Positions 25,756 to 33,139 of a DNA stretch of 64,000 nucleotides are shown here, in pieces. The notes beneath the pieces were generated by a model. It was not told the origin of the DNA. It made no database searches and saw nothing but the letters and a program-made list of their open reading frames with translations. The translations under genes were made by a program, and so were the position numbers. The DNA comes from Sandaracinaceae bacterium. Lineage in GTDB: Bacteria; Myxococcota_A; Polyangia; Polyangiales; JADJQN01. Location of the stretch: NCBI GenBank assembly GCA_016712745.1, contig JADJQN010000001.1, forward strand, positions 992,001 through 1,056,000, in the 5' to 3' direction. Every line of letters begins with the position of its first letter. Positions within the stretch are counted from its first letter, which is position 1.

Positions 25756-27383
25756 CGGAAGTTGTTAGGCACGCAGGCGCTCGTGTAGATCGCGCGTGAA
25801 GACGACGACGCGATGGGGCGGCACTCCGAATCGTCGGGGCACGCGTCGCTGGCCGTGCACGCCGGGACGCAATGGCGTCCGCTGCGTCCGATGCTCGCGC
25901 ACACGCTGCCGTCGCCGCACTGCGCGGAGGATGAGCAGCTCGTGCACATCAAGTCGAGGTTTGCGTAGGGGTGGAGGCGCGGATCATCGTCCACACCATG
26001 AATGCCGTACATCGCGTCGCTGTAGGTTGCCGTGCGCAAGTCGCCGAGCAGGCGCGTGAGCGTACGCGGGCGGTGATGACCGCGCGAGTCTTGCTCCACC
26101 ATGTGACTGATGAAATTCATCGTGGTGTACGGGTAGTCTCCATCGGCGAACGTTGTCGACGTGATGATGTCGAGCAAAGAGCCGTCGGGCTTGTTCGGGT
26201 TCTGACGGAAGGCCTCGCCCATATGATAGGTGTCGCAACCGTCGGCGTAGATGATCTGGTATTGGTCCGCGGGCATCTGCACGCTCGCAAGCTCTTCATA
26301 GGAGAGGTCGCCTTCCGAGGTGCGCTTCCAGTTGGCCAACGCAAAACCGTAGAACGGACCGGAATGACCGCTCCACACGATGACATCGCTGTGGGCGAGT
26401 GAGTCACGCACGTCGGCTTCAAGTTGACGGCCACCCGCCGCCGTATCCGGGTCCGTCGCGGGACCGTCCTTCGGATAGAAGATGCGAATTTCGATCATCG
26501 CCTCGTTGCCGTTCACGTTGATGCTGCGCGTAAAGGCACCGCTCGAGCGGGTGAGGTCATCAAAGGTGCGAACCGGCGCCGTGAAGCCCATGTCGTCGCG
26601 TAGCCAGTAGAAGAGCTTGCGTGGGTGCTTGCGGTGGTAGGCGTTGTGATAGTCGTAGCCAAAATGCACGTCGATCGTGAGGCGCCCATCGTCGAAGAGC
26701 GCGTTGTAGTCGAACCACGCATCCGACGATGCGGGCTCAAGTGCAATCTCGAGCTCAACATCTTGCTTCTGCTCGGCGGCAACGCGCGTCGGATTCCAAT
26801 CTTTCCACGGCGCTTGACGAAACCACTGAGCGTCAGTCTCGAGCTCGGCAAGCTCTTCGTTGGTGGGCGTGCCCATCGTGACGGTGAAGTAGTCCTTGCC
26901 GCCGCGGCGTGTCGTGTCGAGAAGTGCAATCATATTGCTGCGACCAGCGATGACTTGAGAGAAGTCAAACTCGTAGGTGAGATTGTCGATGGCATGCACG
27001 TGGCTCTGCTCGTAATCGCCCACCTTGGAGAGACCGCCCTGACCGCCGAAGCCGAAGTTGGGATCCTTCTTCTCTTTCTCGATCAAGAACGAAGTCAGGA
27101 AGTACGCGAACTGAATCTGCTTCATCGCGATGAGCTCATTCACGCGCGCCAAACGATGCGCCTCGGTCTGATTGGCAAAGTTCGACTCGAGCGTTACGCG
27201 CGAGGTGCCAGAGACGCGGAACTCACGCGCGCTCAAGCTGAGGAAGTCGTCAGCCTTGCCATCTTCGACCGCCATGCCGTCGTCGAGGTCCTCCGGGTCC
27301 ACGTTCGAAAGCCCCGAAGGCGCCGAGGCACAGCCCGTAAGCAGCATCGCGATCGCGAGGATGGAAAATGGCCGGTTTTGCAT
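25746..27383 (-). CDS. Lipoprotein with clan CD-like cysteine-peptidase dyad
   Basis: A 545-residue lipoprotein (lipobox LLTGC, Cys18) with the motif VEDGKADD near residue 39. The central part is beta-rich. Residues 333-385 read SDVIVWSGHSGPFYGF and IIYADGCDTYHMG: a His340/Cys383 pair after hydrophobic strands, the arrangement of caspase/gingipain-type (clan CD) peptidases. The C-terminal 70 residues are Cys-rich (CTSCSSSAQCGDGSVC), possibly disulfide-linked. The overlap with the M1-like gene suggests the two secreted enzymes work together. Clan CD assignment is by motif only and should be tested by structure search. Confidence 0.65.
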   Translation of the reverse strand: MQNRPFSILAIAMLLTGCASAPSGLSNVDPEDLDDGMAVEDGKADDFLSLSAREFRVSGTSRVTLESNFANQTEAHRLARVNELIAMKQIQFAYFLTSFLIEKEKKDPNFGFGGQGGLSKVGDYEQSHVHAIDNLTYEFDFSQVIAGRSNMIALLDTTRRGGKDYFTVTMGTPTNEELAELETDAQWFRQAPWKDWNPTRVAAEQKQDVELEIALEPASSDAWFDYNALFDDGRLTIDVHFGYDYHNAYHRKHPRKLFYWLRDDMGFTAPVRTFDDLTRSSGAFTRSINVNGNEAMIEIRIFYPKDGPATDPDTAAGGRQLEADVRDSLAHSDVIVWSGHSGPFYGFALANWKRTSEGDLSYEELASVQMPADQYQIIYADGCDTYHMGEAFRQNPNKPDGSLLDIITSTTFADGDYPYTTMNFISHMVEQDSRGHHRPRTLTRLLGDLRTATYSDAMYGIHGVDDDPRLHPYANLDLMCTSCSSSAQCGDGSVCASIGRSGRHCVPACTASDACPDDSECRPIASSSSRAIYTSACVPNNFRCE

Positions 27384-27507
27384 GGAGGGTCTAGTTGCAG
27401 CCCTCGTGCCAGTTTTCCACCGGCCGGGCGCACGAAAACCCTAGCTATTCCATGGGCGTAAGATCCCGTCGGGTGGCCGCCAAAGTAGCCGTAGACGGGT
27501 TTGGAGT

Positions 27508-27532
27508 CGCCAGCGCCAGGCGATCGCTGGCG
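27508..27532 (-). terminator. Hairpin after the gamma carbonic anhydrase gene
   Basis: Perfect 8-bp stem CGCCAGCG/CGCTGGCG with a 9-nt loop, beginning 5 nt past the stop at 27537 on the minus strand. No T-tract follows, so it may be a weak or Rho-assisted terminator or a 3' stability hairpin. Confidence 0.4.
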
Positions 27533-27536
27533 CCCG

Positions 27537-28052
27537 TCAGCCTGCGAGGTAGTCGCGACCGTAGCCGACGTAAAGGACGGCTGCGCCCTTGATCATCGTC
27601 TGCTCGTCTTCGGTGAGGGGGCGAACGACTTTCGCCGGTCGACCATGAGCAAGCACTCCGGAAGGAATTTTCGTTCCGACCGTGACGAGTGATCCCGCTC
27701 CTACCATTGAGTTGGCGCCAATCTCAGCGTTGTCGAGGACGATCGAGCCCATGCCGATCAAGGAGCCATTGCCAACGGTGCAGCCGTGCAGCGTTACGCC
27801 GTGTCCGATGGTGCAATCGTCGCCGACGCTGCATGCGCTTATGCCGCCGGTCGCGTGAATGACGCTGTTGTCCTGAATCGATGTACGTGCGCCGATGCGG
27901 ATCGGCGCGACGTCGCCTCGCAGCACGGTGCCGAACCAAATGCTTGTCTCCGCCCCAAGCGTTACCTGGCCGATGACCGATGCATTGGGGGCGATGAAGC
28001 ACGTTGAATCAACGCGCGGCATGAGGCCTTTGTACGGGTAGAGATTGGTCAT
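27537..28052 (-). CDS. Gamma carbonic anhydrase family protein (LbH transferase fold)
   Basis: A 171-residue left-handed beta-helix protein: TSIWFGTVLRGDVAPIRIG, TSIQDNSVIHATGG, TIGHGVTLHGCTVGNG and NSMVGAGSLVTVG. The His residues in the VIHAT, TIGHG and TLHGC turns match the zinc-binding pattern of gamma carbonic anhydrases (YrdA/CaiE group). AAGGA lies about 7 nt before ATG 28052. It is the last gene after miaB and the VanZ-like gene on the same strand. Carbonic anhydrase activity is plausible; many YrdA proteins have none measured. Confidence 0.85.
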   Translation of the reverse strand: MTNLYPYKGLMPRVDSTCFIAPNASVIGQVTLGAETSIWFGTVLRGDVAPIRIGARTSIQDNSVIHATGGISACSVGDDCTIGHGVTLHGCTVGNGSLIGMGSIVLDNAEIGANSMVGAGSLVTVGTKIPSGVLAHGRPAKVVRPLTEDEQTMIKGAAVLYVGYGRDYLAG

Positions 28053-28123
28053 TGGGATTCCTTCGGATCGCCGGTTGTCTTGAGACGGTGCAGCGAGGTC
28101 GGCATTTTTGGATGGATAACGTA

Positions 28124-28546
28124 TCAAGGAGATTCCTTTGGTGCGCCGTGGTCCCTCGCCTGCCTGCGCGATATCCAAAAGCGATAGAGACCATGACACA
28201 CGAGAGCGCCAATGCACGCTCCCAAACAGTCTGCAGCGAGATCGAAGATGTCGGAGTTTCGGGCCGGCACGAACGCTTGGTGCACTTCGTCGAGTGCCCC
28301 CCACGCGGTCGTCATGATGACCGCCATGAGCCATGTGCGGGGCCCACGCTTGCTTTTCCAGGTTTGGATGCACGCGTGCGCGAGTAGGATCCCGAGCATT
28401 CCGTACTCGACAAAGTGCGCGCCCTTGTCTTGAAAGGGCATTTCGTCGATGGGCACGCTTACAGCGCTGAACGACGAGAGCGTCCAGATCAGCGCCATGT
28501 AGAGCACGGCCGGCGCCCACGCGAAAAACCCTTGGCGCAGAGTCAT
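28124..28546 (-). CDS. VanZ-like membrane protein
   Basis: A 140-residue protein with four membrane helices. The VanZ-type core is KGAHFVEYGMLGILLAHA with His, Glu and Tyr, and WGALDEVHQAFVPARNSDIFDL with the conserved DExHQ and R-x-xDxxD. VanZ in vancomycin operons confers teicoplanin resistance; chromosomal relatives have unknown roles, often in envelope homeostasis. Its start overlaps the miaB stop by 4 bp, so it is translated with miaB. Confidence 0.8.
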   Translation of the reverse strand: MTLRQGFFAWAPAVLYMALIWTLSSFSAVSVPIDEMPFQDKGAHFVEYGMLGILLAHACIQTWKSKRGPRTWLMAVIMTTAWGALDEVHQAFVPARNSDIFDLAADCLGACIGALVCHGLYRFWISRRQARDHGAPKESP

Positions 28547-29979
28547 TCGCTTGCAGCGGTGGACGCGACTGACGGCGCAACGGGCAGGCGAACGCGTGCC
28601 GGCGTCGACTTCACTGGCCGCGCGGGCATTGCGATCGCGCCCTCCATGCGGCCGAGAAGTGAATGCTTGTAGGCTTCAACGATGGTGACTTCTACGAGCG
28701 CACCGATCGGGTCGATGCCTTCGGCGACTTCGACGTGCGTAATTTCATTCTGCGCCGTGCGGCCCACGAAGCGGCCGGAGTTGTCCCGACTTCTATCCTC
28801 GATGAGAACTTCTTGGCGCGTGCCGAGCAAGCGAGCGAGATGTGCGCCCTGAAGCTCATCGACGAGAGCGAAGAGCGTTGCGAGGCGCGCGTCTTTCACT
28901 GCTTCAGAAACGTCGTCACCAAGCTTTAGGGCTGGCGTGTAGGGACGCGGCGAGTACTTGAACGCAAACGCTGCGACGAAGCCGACCTCGCGCACGAGCG
29001 AGAGCGTCTCTTCGAAGTCTTCATCGGTCTCGCCGGGAAAGCCGACGATGATGTCGGTCGCGAGCGTCATGCCGGGCCGCGCGCTCAAAAGCTTGCGCGC
29101 CCGATCGATGTAGTCCTCGCGCGTGTAGCGTCGAATCATGCGCTTTAGCACGCGATTGGATCCCGATTGCACAGGCAGATGCACGTGCGCTGGCATGACC
29201 TTGAGCTCGGCATGCGCTTTGACCAGAGCGGGGGTCACATGGCGCGGATGCGGAGATGTGTAACGCAGGCGAAGAAGACCGGGGACTTCTTCCGAAATGC
29301 GCGTGAGCAACGCTGCGAAGCGGGAGTCGCCCTCTTCGGCTGTTCCGTCGGTCGGATCGAACCACGAGTTGACGGTCTGCCCAAGCAAGGTGATCTCGCG
29401 CACGCCGCCGTCCACGAGACCGCGGATCTCGCCGATGATGTCATCGGCCGGGCGATAGCGCTCGGAGCCGCGCGTGTAGGGAACGATGCAGAAGCTGCAA
29501 CGTTCGTCGCAGCCCTTCATGATCGTCACAAAGCCGGTCACCTCGGCGATGCCCTCGCGGGGGCTTGCACGCAAAAACTTCGGAGCTTCGTTGTCGAAGA
29601 CTGTGCGCGCGATGGGCGGAGCGCCGTCTTGGATGTGTTCGATGAGATTCGGAAGCTCGGAAATGTTGTCAGGGCCGATGACGATGTCGACATGCGACAT
29701 GCGACGAAGGAGTGCCTCGCCCTCTTGTTGGGCGACGCATCCGGCAATCGCGATCACAAGATTGGGATTTGTGTCTTTGAGTGGCCTCAGCGTTCCCACA
29801 ACGCTGCGAAGTTTCTGCTCGGCCTTCTCGCGCACGCTGCAGGTGTTGAAGAGAATGAGCGAGGCGAGCGTGGGCTCGTCGGTCGCGGTCCAGCCGGCGT
29901 GCTCGAGCACTTCCTCGATACGTCTCGAGTCGTGCACGTTCATTTGGCAGCCGAAAGTCTGAACGAGGTACCGCTTCAC
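28543..29979 (-). CDS. miaB: tRNA-2-methylthio-N6-isopentenyladenosine synthase MiaB
   Basis: A 478-residue protein with the methylthiotransferase order: UPF0004 domain with three Cys (QTFGCQMNVHDS, FNTCSVREKAE, IAGCVAQQEGE), radical SAM domain with CDERCSFCIVPYTRGSERY (CxxxCxxC binding the 4Fe-4S and SAM), and a C-terminal TRAM domain (VGRTAQNEITHVEVAE). It methylthiolates A37 of tRNAs after prior isopentenylation. Length and motifs are standard. First gene of a minus-strand operon with vanZ-like and gamma carbonic anhydrase genes. Confidence 0.95.
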   Translation of the reverse strand: MKRYLVQTFGCQMNVHDSRRIEEVLEHAGWTATDEPTLASLILFNTCSVREKAEQKLRSVVGTLRPLKDTNPNLVIAIAGCVAQQEGEALLRRMSHVDIVIGPDNISELPNLIEHIQDGAPPIARTVFDNEAPKFLRASPREGIAEVTGFVTIMKGCDERCSFCIVPYTRGSERYRPADDIIGEIRGLVDGGVREITLLGQTVNSWFDPTDGTAEEGDSRFAALLTRISEEVPGLLRLRYTSPHPRHVTPALVKAHAELKVMPAHVHLPVQSGSNRVLKRMIRRYTREDYIDRARKLLSARPGMTLATDIIVGFPGETDEDFEETLSLVREVGFVAAFAFKYSPRPYTPALKLGDDVSEAVKDARLATLFALVDELQGAHLARLLGTRQEVLIEDRSRDNSGRFVGRTAQNEITHVEVAEGIDPIGALVEVTIVEAYKHSLLGRMEGAIAMPARPVKSTPARVRLPVAPSVASTAASE

Positions 29980-30024
29980 AGGGGGCGCAACTTAGCATAG
30001 GCCGACGTGGTCGCCAGGGCGCAA

Positions 30025-30723
30025 ATGAGCGGCTATCGTTGGAAAATGCCTTCGGAACGCAAAACGCCGCCGGACGTTCCTGCGCTCAGCGACCGAACGG
30101 ATGTGGCCGAGGCGCTCGAGGCCAGAATCGATTCAGTTACGAGTGAGCTCGAAGTCGCCTACGCACATCTCGAGCAGAACATCCGCAACCACGCCGCCCT
30201 GTCGCAGCGATGGCAACGAATCGCGGGCGCGAATCGAGCATCACCGTTGTCGTTCGCCTCACCTTCCGAGCCGGAGAACGACAAAGCACCGATGGAGCCC
30301 CATATCCCAGCGGCCATCGACTACCGGGGGAATGCGAGTGGCCAGCAGGCCAAGCTCGACGCGATCGAATCCGAGTTGAAACGGATCGAGCGCGAAAACG
30401 CGCGCGTTGCACTTGAGAACAGGAAGTATCTGAGCGCGATCGAAGCGGAGCTCGGCCCTGTCGATACGGCACCGCACCAAACGGAGCAATCCGAGTTGCG
30501 CAGCCTGCTCACGCTTCTGCCCCGGCCTTTCGCACTGCTGATGCTGCACGGCGCATTCCGAGGCGATACTCGCCACTGGATCGCGCTCTTTGCATTTGCG
30601 CTACTGACAGTGGTGACCTTCCTCATAAACCGTTCGCTGAACATCAAGCAGCGCATTCCTCCTCGCTTTTCAGTCGCCGAGATGGGCGCGTGGATCTTGA
30701 GTGCAGTCGCGTGGCCGTATTAG
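30025..30723 (+). CDS. Coiled-coil membrane-anchored protein of unknown function
   Basis: A 232-residue protein from the ATG at 30025. About residues 35-75 and 100-135 are charged helical stretches consistent with coiled coil (SVTSELEVAYAHLEQNI, LDAIESELKRIERENARVAL). Two hydrophobic helices follow (ALFAFALLTVVTFLI near 185-200 and EMGAWILSAVAWPY at the end). The C-terminus stops at TAG 30721-30723, but the next frame continues with a hydrophobic sequence to 30839, suggesting a frameshifted tail. A GTG at 30007 and an ATG at 30046 are alternative starts. Family not recognised. Confidence 0.5.
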   Translation: MSGYRWKMPSERKTPPDVPALSDRTDVAEALEARIDSVTSELEVAYAHLEQNIRNHAALSQRWQRIAGANRASPLSFASPSEPENDKAPMEPHIPAAIDYRGNASGQQAKLDAIESELKRIERENARVALENRKYLSAIEAELGPVDTAPHQTEQSELRSLLTLLPRPFALLMLHGAFRGDTRHWIALFAFALLTVVTFLINRSLNIKQRIPPRFSVAEMGAWILSAVAWPY

Positions 30724-30839
30724 CTTCTAGCTTGCCAGTTCCAACGATTTGGGAGTCGATTCGCGGTTCAGAGGTGTTGGCGTGGGTAGCCTCCCTGCTC
30801 GCTTTTGGCTTCATGCAGTTGCTGCCCGAGATGACCTGA
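30711..30839 (+). other. Possible frameshifted C-terminal tail of the coiled-coil membrane protein
   Basis: The frame from GTG 30711 to TGA 30837-30839 codes for 42 residues, VAVLASSLPVPTIWES then EVLAWVASLLAFGFMQLL, a hydrophobic helix-like stretch. It overlaps the end of the gene at 30025-30723 by 13 bp in another frame. It is either the tail displaced by a single-base change or a chance frame. Confidence 0.3.
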
Positions 30840-30865
30840 CCGTCGGCACTGTCGTTTAGCCAGGC

Positions 30866-32263
30866 TCACTCGACGAGCGCATCAACAGCGTCGCGCAGCG
30901 TTTGCAGATTGTGCACGGTCATCACGCGCGTTGTGTAGGGCTCGTAGAGACGCATTGCGCTATCACCGAAGCCCCACGCGCCGGGCGGCTCCGGGTTCAT
31001 CCACAGCACCCGTCCCGCCTTGCGCTGGATCGATGCCAACGCGCCCGTATTCGCGTCGTTGTAATTGTTGCGGCCATCGCCGATGACTACAACAGTTGTG
31101 TTGTGGTCGACGGCATCGCGGTGCAGCTCGTCGAACATGCCGAAGGCGCGACCGTAGTTGCTGTTGGCCGCGACGCTGATGATGGATCCGCCGTAGGCGA
31201 GTTGAATCGCGTGCTCGACCGGATGCTCTTTGAAGAGATCCGTGGTCTCCCCCAGATCGCTCACAAAGACGAAGCAGCGCGTTCGCGAAAACACTTCTTG
31301 CACGGCGTAGGCGAAGATCAAAAGAAAGCGCGCGACCGAGCGGACCGAATCGCTTACGTCACAGAGCAGAACCAGTTTCGGTCGATCGCGACGCCGCCGG
31401 CGAAACATGGGGACGAAAGGCAAGCCCCCTGTGCGGTGCGCATGCCGAAGCGTGCGACGCACGTCAAGATGACCGCGGCGTTGCCTGCGGCGACGAACGG
31501 CGAGCGCGCCCTTCAGCCGTTCCGCAAGTCGCTTTACCTCAAGCGTGATTTGCTCCATCTCCTCGGGGCGAAGGTTTACAAAGGAACGTTCTTCCAGCTG
31601 CTGGCGGCGCAAGTCTTCATAGAGCGTACTGTTGCGGCGGCGAAACGCTTCTTGAACGTGCGAACGGGCGAGGCCGCGAAAATTCTCGAGTTCTTCCGCG
31701 ACCGCGTCGGCGAGCTCGTTGCCGCGATTACCCAGCGCATCGCGCAAGCGTTCGCGAATCGCGATGAGATCCGTCTGCGCGCGCGACGCACCCGCCGAGT
31801 CCAAGAGACGTTGCGTGTAGAAGCCGATTTGCATCGGGCTCTGCATCCGATCAAGAGCGGCCGTTTTTCCGGCGAGTGCCAGCAAGCGATCGAGTGCGCC
31901 GCCACCGGATGCGATGCTGGATAACGATGAATCCCCGTCGGCTGTTTGCGCCAAATGCGAAAGCAACTCTGTCAGCGCTTTGACCTCGTCCTCTGAGAAG
32001 CCCCGCGAACGCAAGCGATCGAAGAGGTTGCCCTGCCCTCGCCCGTCCGCTTTGAAGAACGCCTCAAACGCACGCTCAAAGATGGGCAGATGCGACGGCT
32101 CCTTCACGAAAACCGAACGCAGCGCGGCTTTGAGATCAGCTCGCTCGCTGACGCCGACGGTCATCGCCGCGCGCTGTGCATCAATCGCTTCAACGGGCGA
32201 GAGAGTCAGACCCGCGCGACGCGCTGCCGATACAAACTCTGCAAAAACGAGATCCATCCCCAC
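30866..32263 (-). CDS. CoxE-type VWA-domain protein
   Basis: A 465-residue protein. The N-terminal 280 residues are helical and Arg-rich (RRRQRRGHLDVRRTLRHA), as in CoxE/VWA proteins. The VWA domain begins near 293 (RPKLVLLCDVSDSVRSV) with the MIDAS motif DxSxS at 302-306 and later VVVIGDGRNNYNDANTGAL. CoxE proteins partner with MoxR AAA+ ATPases in metal-centre insertion or complex assembly; no MoxR gene is next to it, so the partner is elsewhere or absent. GTG start with GGAG 7 nt upstream. Possibly co-transcribed with the PDZ-thioredoxin gene 16 bp upstream. Confidence 0.85.
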   Translation of the reverse strand: MGMDLVFAEFVSAARRAGLTLSPVEAIDAQRAAMTVGVSERADLKAALRSVFVKEPSHLPIFERAFEAFFKADGRGQGNLFDRLRSRGFSEDEVKALTELLSHLAQTADGDSSLSSIASGGGALDRLLALAGKTAALDRMQSPMQIGFYTQRLLDSAGASRAQTDLIAIRERLRDALGNRGNELADAVAEELENFRGLARSHVQEAFRRRNSTLYEDLRRQQLEERSFVNLRPEEMEQITLEVKRLAERLKGALAVRRRRQRRGHLDVRRTLRHAHRTGGLPFVPMFRRRRRDRPKLVLLCDVSDSVRSVARFLLIFAYAVQEVFSRTRCFVFVSDLGETTDLFKEHPVEHAIQLAYGGSIISVAANSNYGRAFGMFDELHRDAVDHNTTVVVIGDGRNNYNDANTGALASIQRKAGRVLWMNPEPPGAWGFGDSAMRLYEPYTTRVMTVHNLQTLRDAVDALVE

Positions 32264-32279
32264 GCGAAAGCTCCGTTCT

Positions 32280-33092
32280 TTAGGGAGCCGGCTCGGCGAG
32301 TAGCATGTCCACCTCGGCGCGCAGCCGCGCGAACGTGCTCGAATCGAAACCTACTTGCACGTCGCGTACGACGCCGCGGCGATCAATCACAACGATCGTT
32401 GGCAACGCGTTCACGCCAAACGCCGCCTGCGCTGCGCCGGTCTCGCGTGCAATCGTATAGGTTACGGCGTGGCGCGCGAGATGGGAGCGAATCAGAGATT
32501 CCGACTCATCACTCACGCCCAAAATGGTGAGGCCTCGATCATGGCTTGCGGCGTGCAACGCATCGAGTTGCGGCATGATGCGTGCGCACGGGCCACACCA
32601 GGTCGCCCAGAAGTCCAATACGACCACGCGTCCGCGCAACGAGCTCAGCGTTGCGTTGTCGGGACCTGAAATACGTGTACCGGTAACTTCCGGCGCGGCT
32701 TGGCCGACGGCCACTCGCCCACTACCGCCGCGTTGCGCAGAAGCTGTCGCGGTCGGTGCGGCGAGCGTCACGTTGAGCGTTCGCGTCGCGCTTCCACGGC
32801 GCATGCGCACGTGCACGAGTCGCCCAGCCGTGCTCATGTAGACGAATTGAATTAGCTCGTCAGGCCGATGCACGGGCGTTCCATCAAGGTCGACGATCAG
32901 ATCGCCGACCGCGACGCCTGCCCGCTCGGCTGGCGAACCCGGTGCCACTTCTCGGACAACGAGTCCTCCATTTTCTGTTTCGGTACGAACTCCGAAAAAC
33001 GCTCCACGCGCGCCGCCGCCTGGGGACGCGAGCGCCACGACCGCGACGCTTGAAAGCGAGGCCACGATGGCCCAACGCGACAACCACTTCAT
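32280..33092 (-). CDS. PDZ-thioredoxin (TlpA-like) fusion, exported
   Basis: A 270-residue protein. A signal-like N-terminus (IVASLSSVAVVALAS) is followed by a PDZ domain (about 30-112: REVAPGSPAERAGVAVGDLI) and a TlpA/ResA thioredoxin domain (about 126-270) with FWATWCGPC, so redox Cys166/Cys169, and the cis-Pro loop NALPTIVVIDRRG. It would sit in the periplasm. TlpA-type proteins reduce or isomerise disulfides, as in cytochrome c maturation; the added PDZ domain implies a target peptide. Sixteen bp separate its stop from the CoxE-type gene start. Confidence 0.85.
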   Translation of the reverse strand: MKWLSRWAIVASLSSVAVVALASPGGGARGAFFGVRTETENGGLVVREVAPGSPAERAGVAVGDLIVDLDGTPVHRPDELIQFVYMSTAGRLVHVRMRRGSATRTLNVTLAAPTATASAQRGGSGRVAVGQAAPEVTGTRISGPDNATLSSLRGRVVVLDFWATWCGPCARIMPQLDALHAASHDRGLTILGVSDESESLIRSHLARHAVTYTIARETGAAQAAFGVNALPTIVVIDRRGVVRDVQVGFDSSTFARLRAEVDMLLAEPAP

Positions 33093-33139
33093 ACGCGAAA
33101 GTTAGCACGGTATTCGTCGGCGCGCGTTCGGGTTACAAC

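Noticed and set aside
27537..28580. One long minus-strand frame covering gamma carbonic anhydrase and its upstream region
   Set aside because: Upstream of 28052 the frame is the wrong frame of the VanZ-like gene; the ATG with AAGGA at 28052 is the real start.
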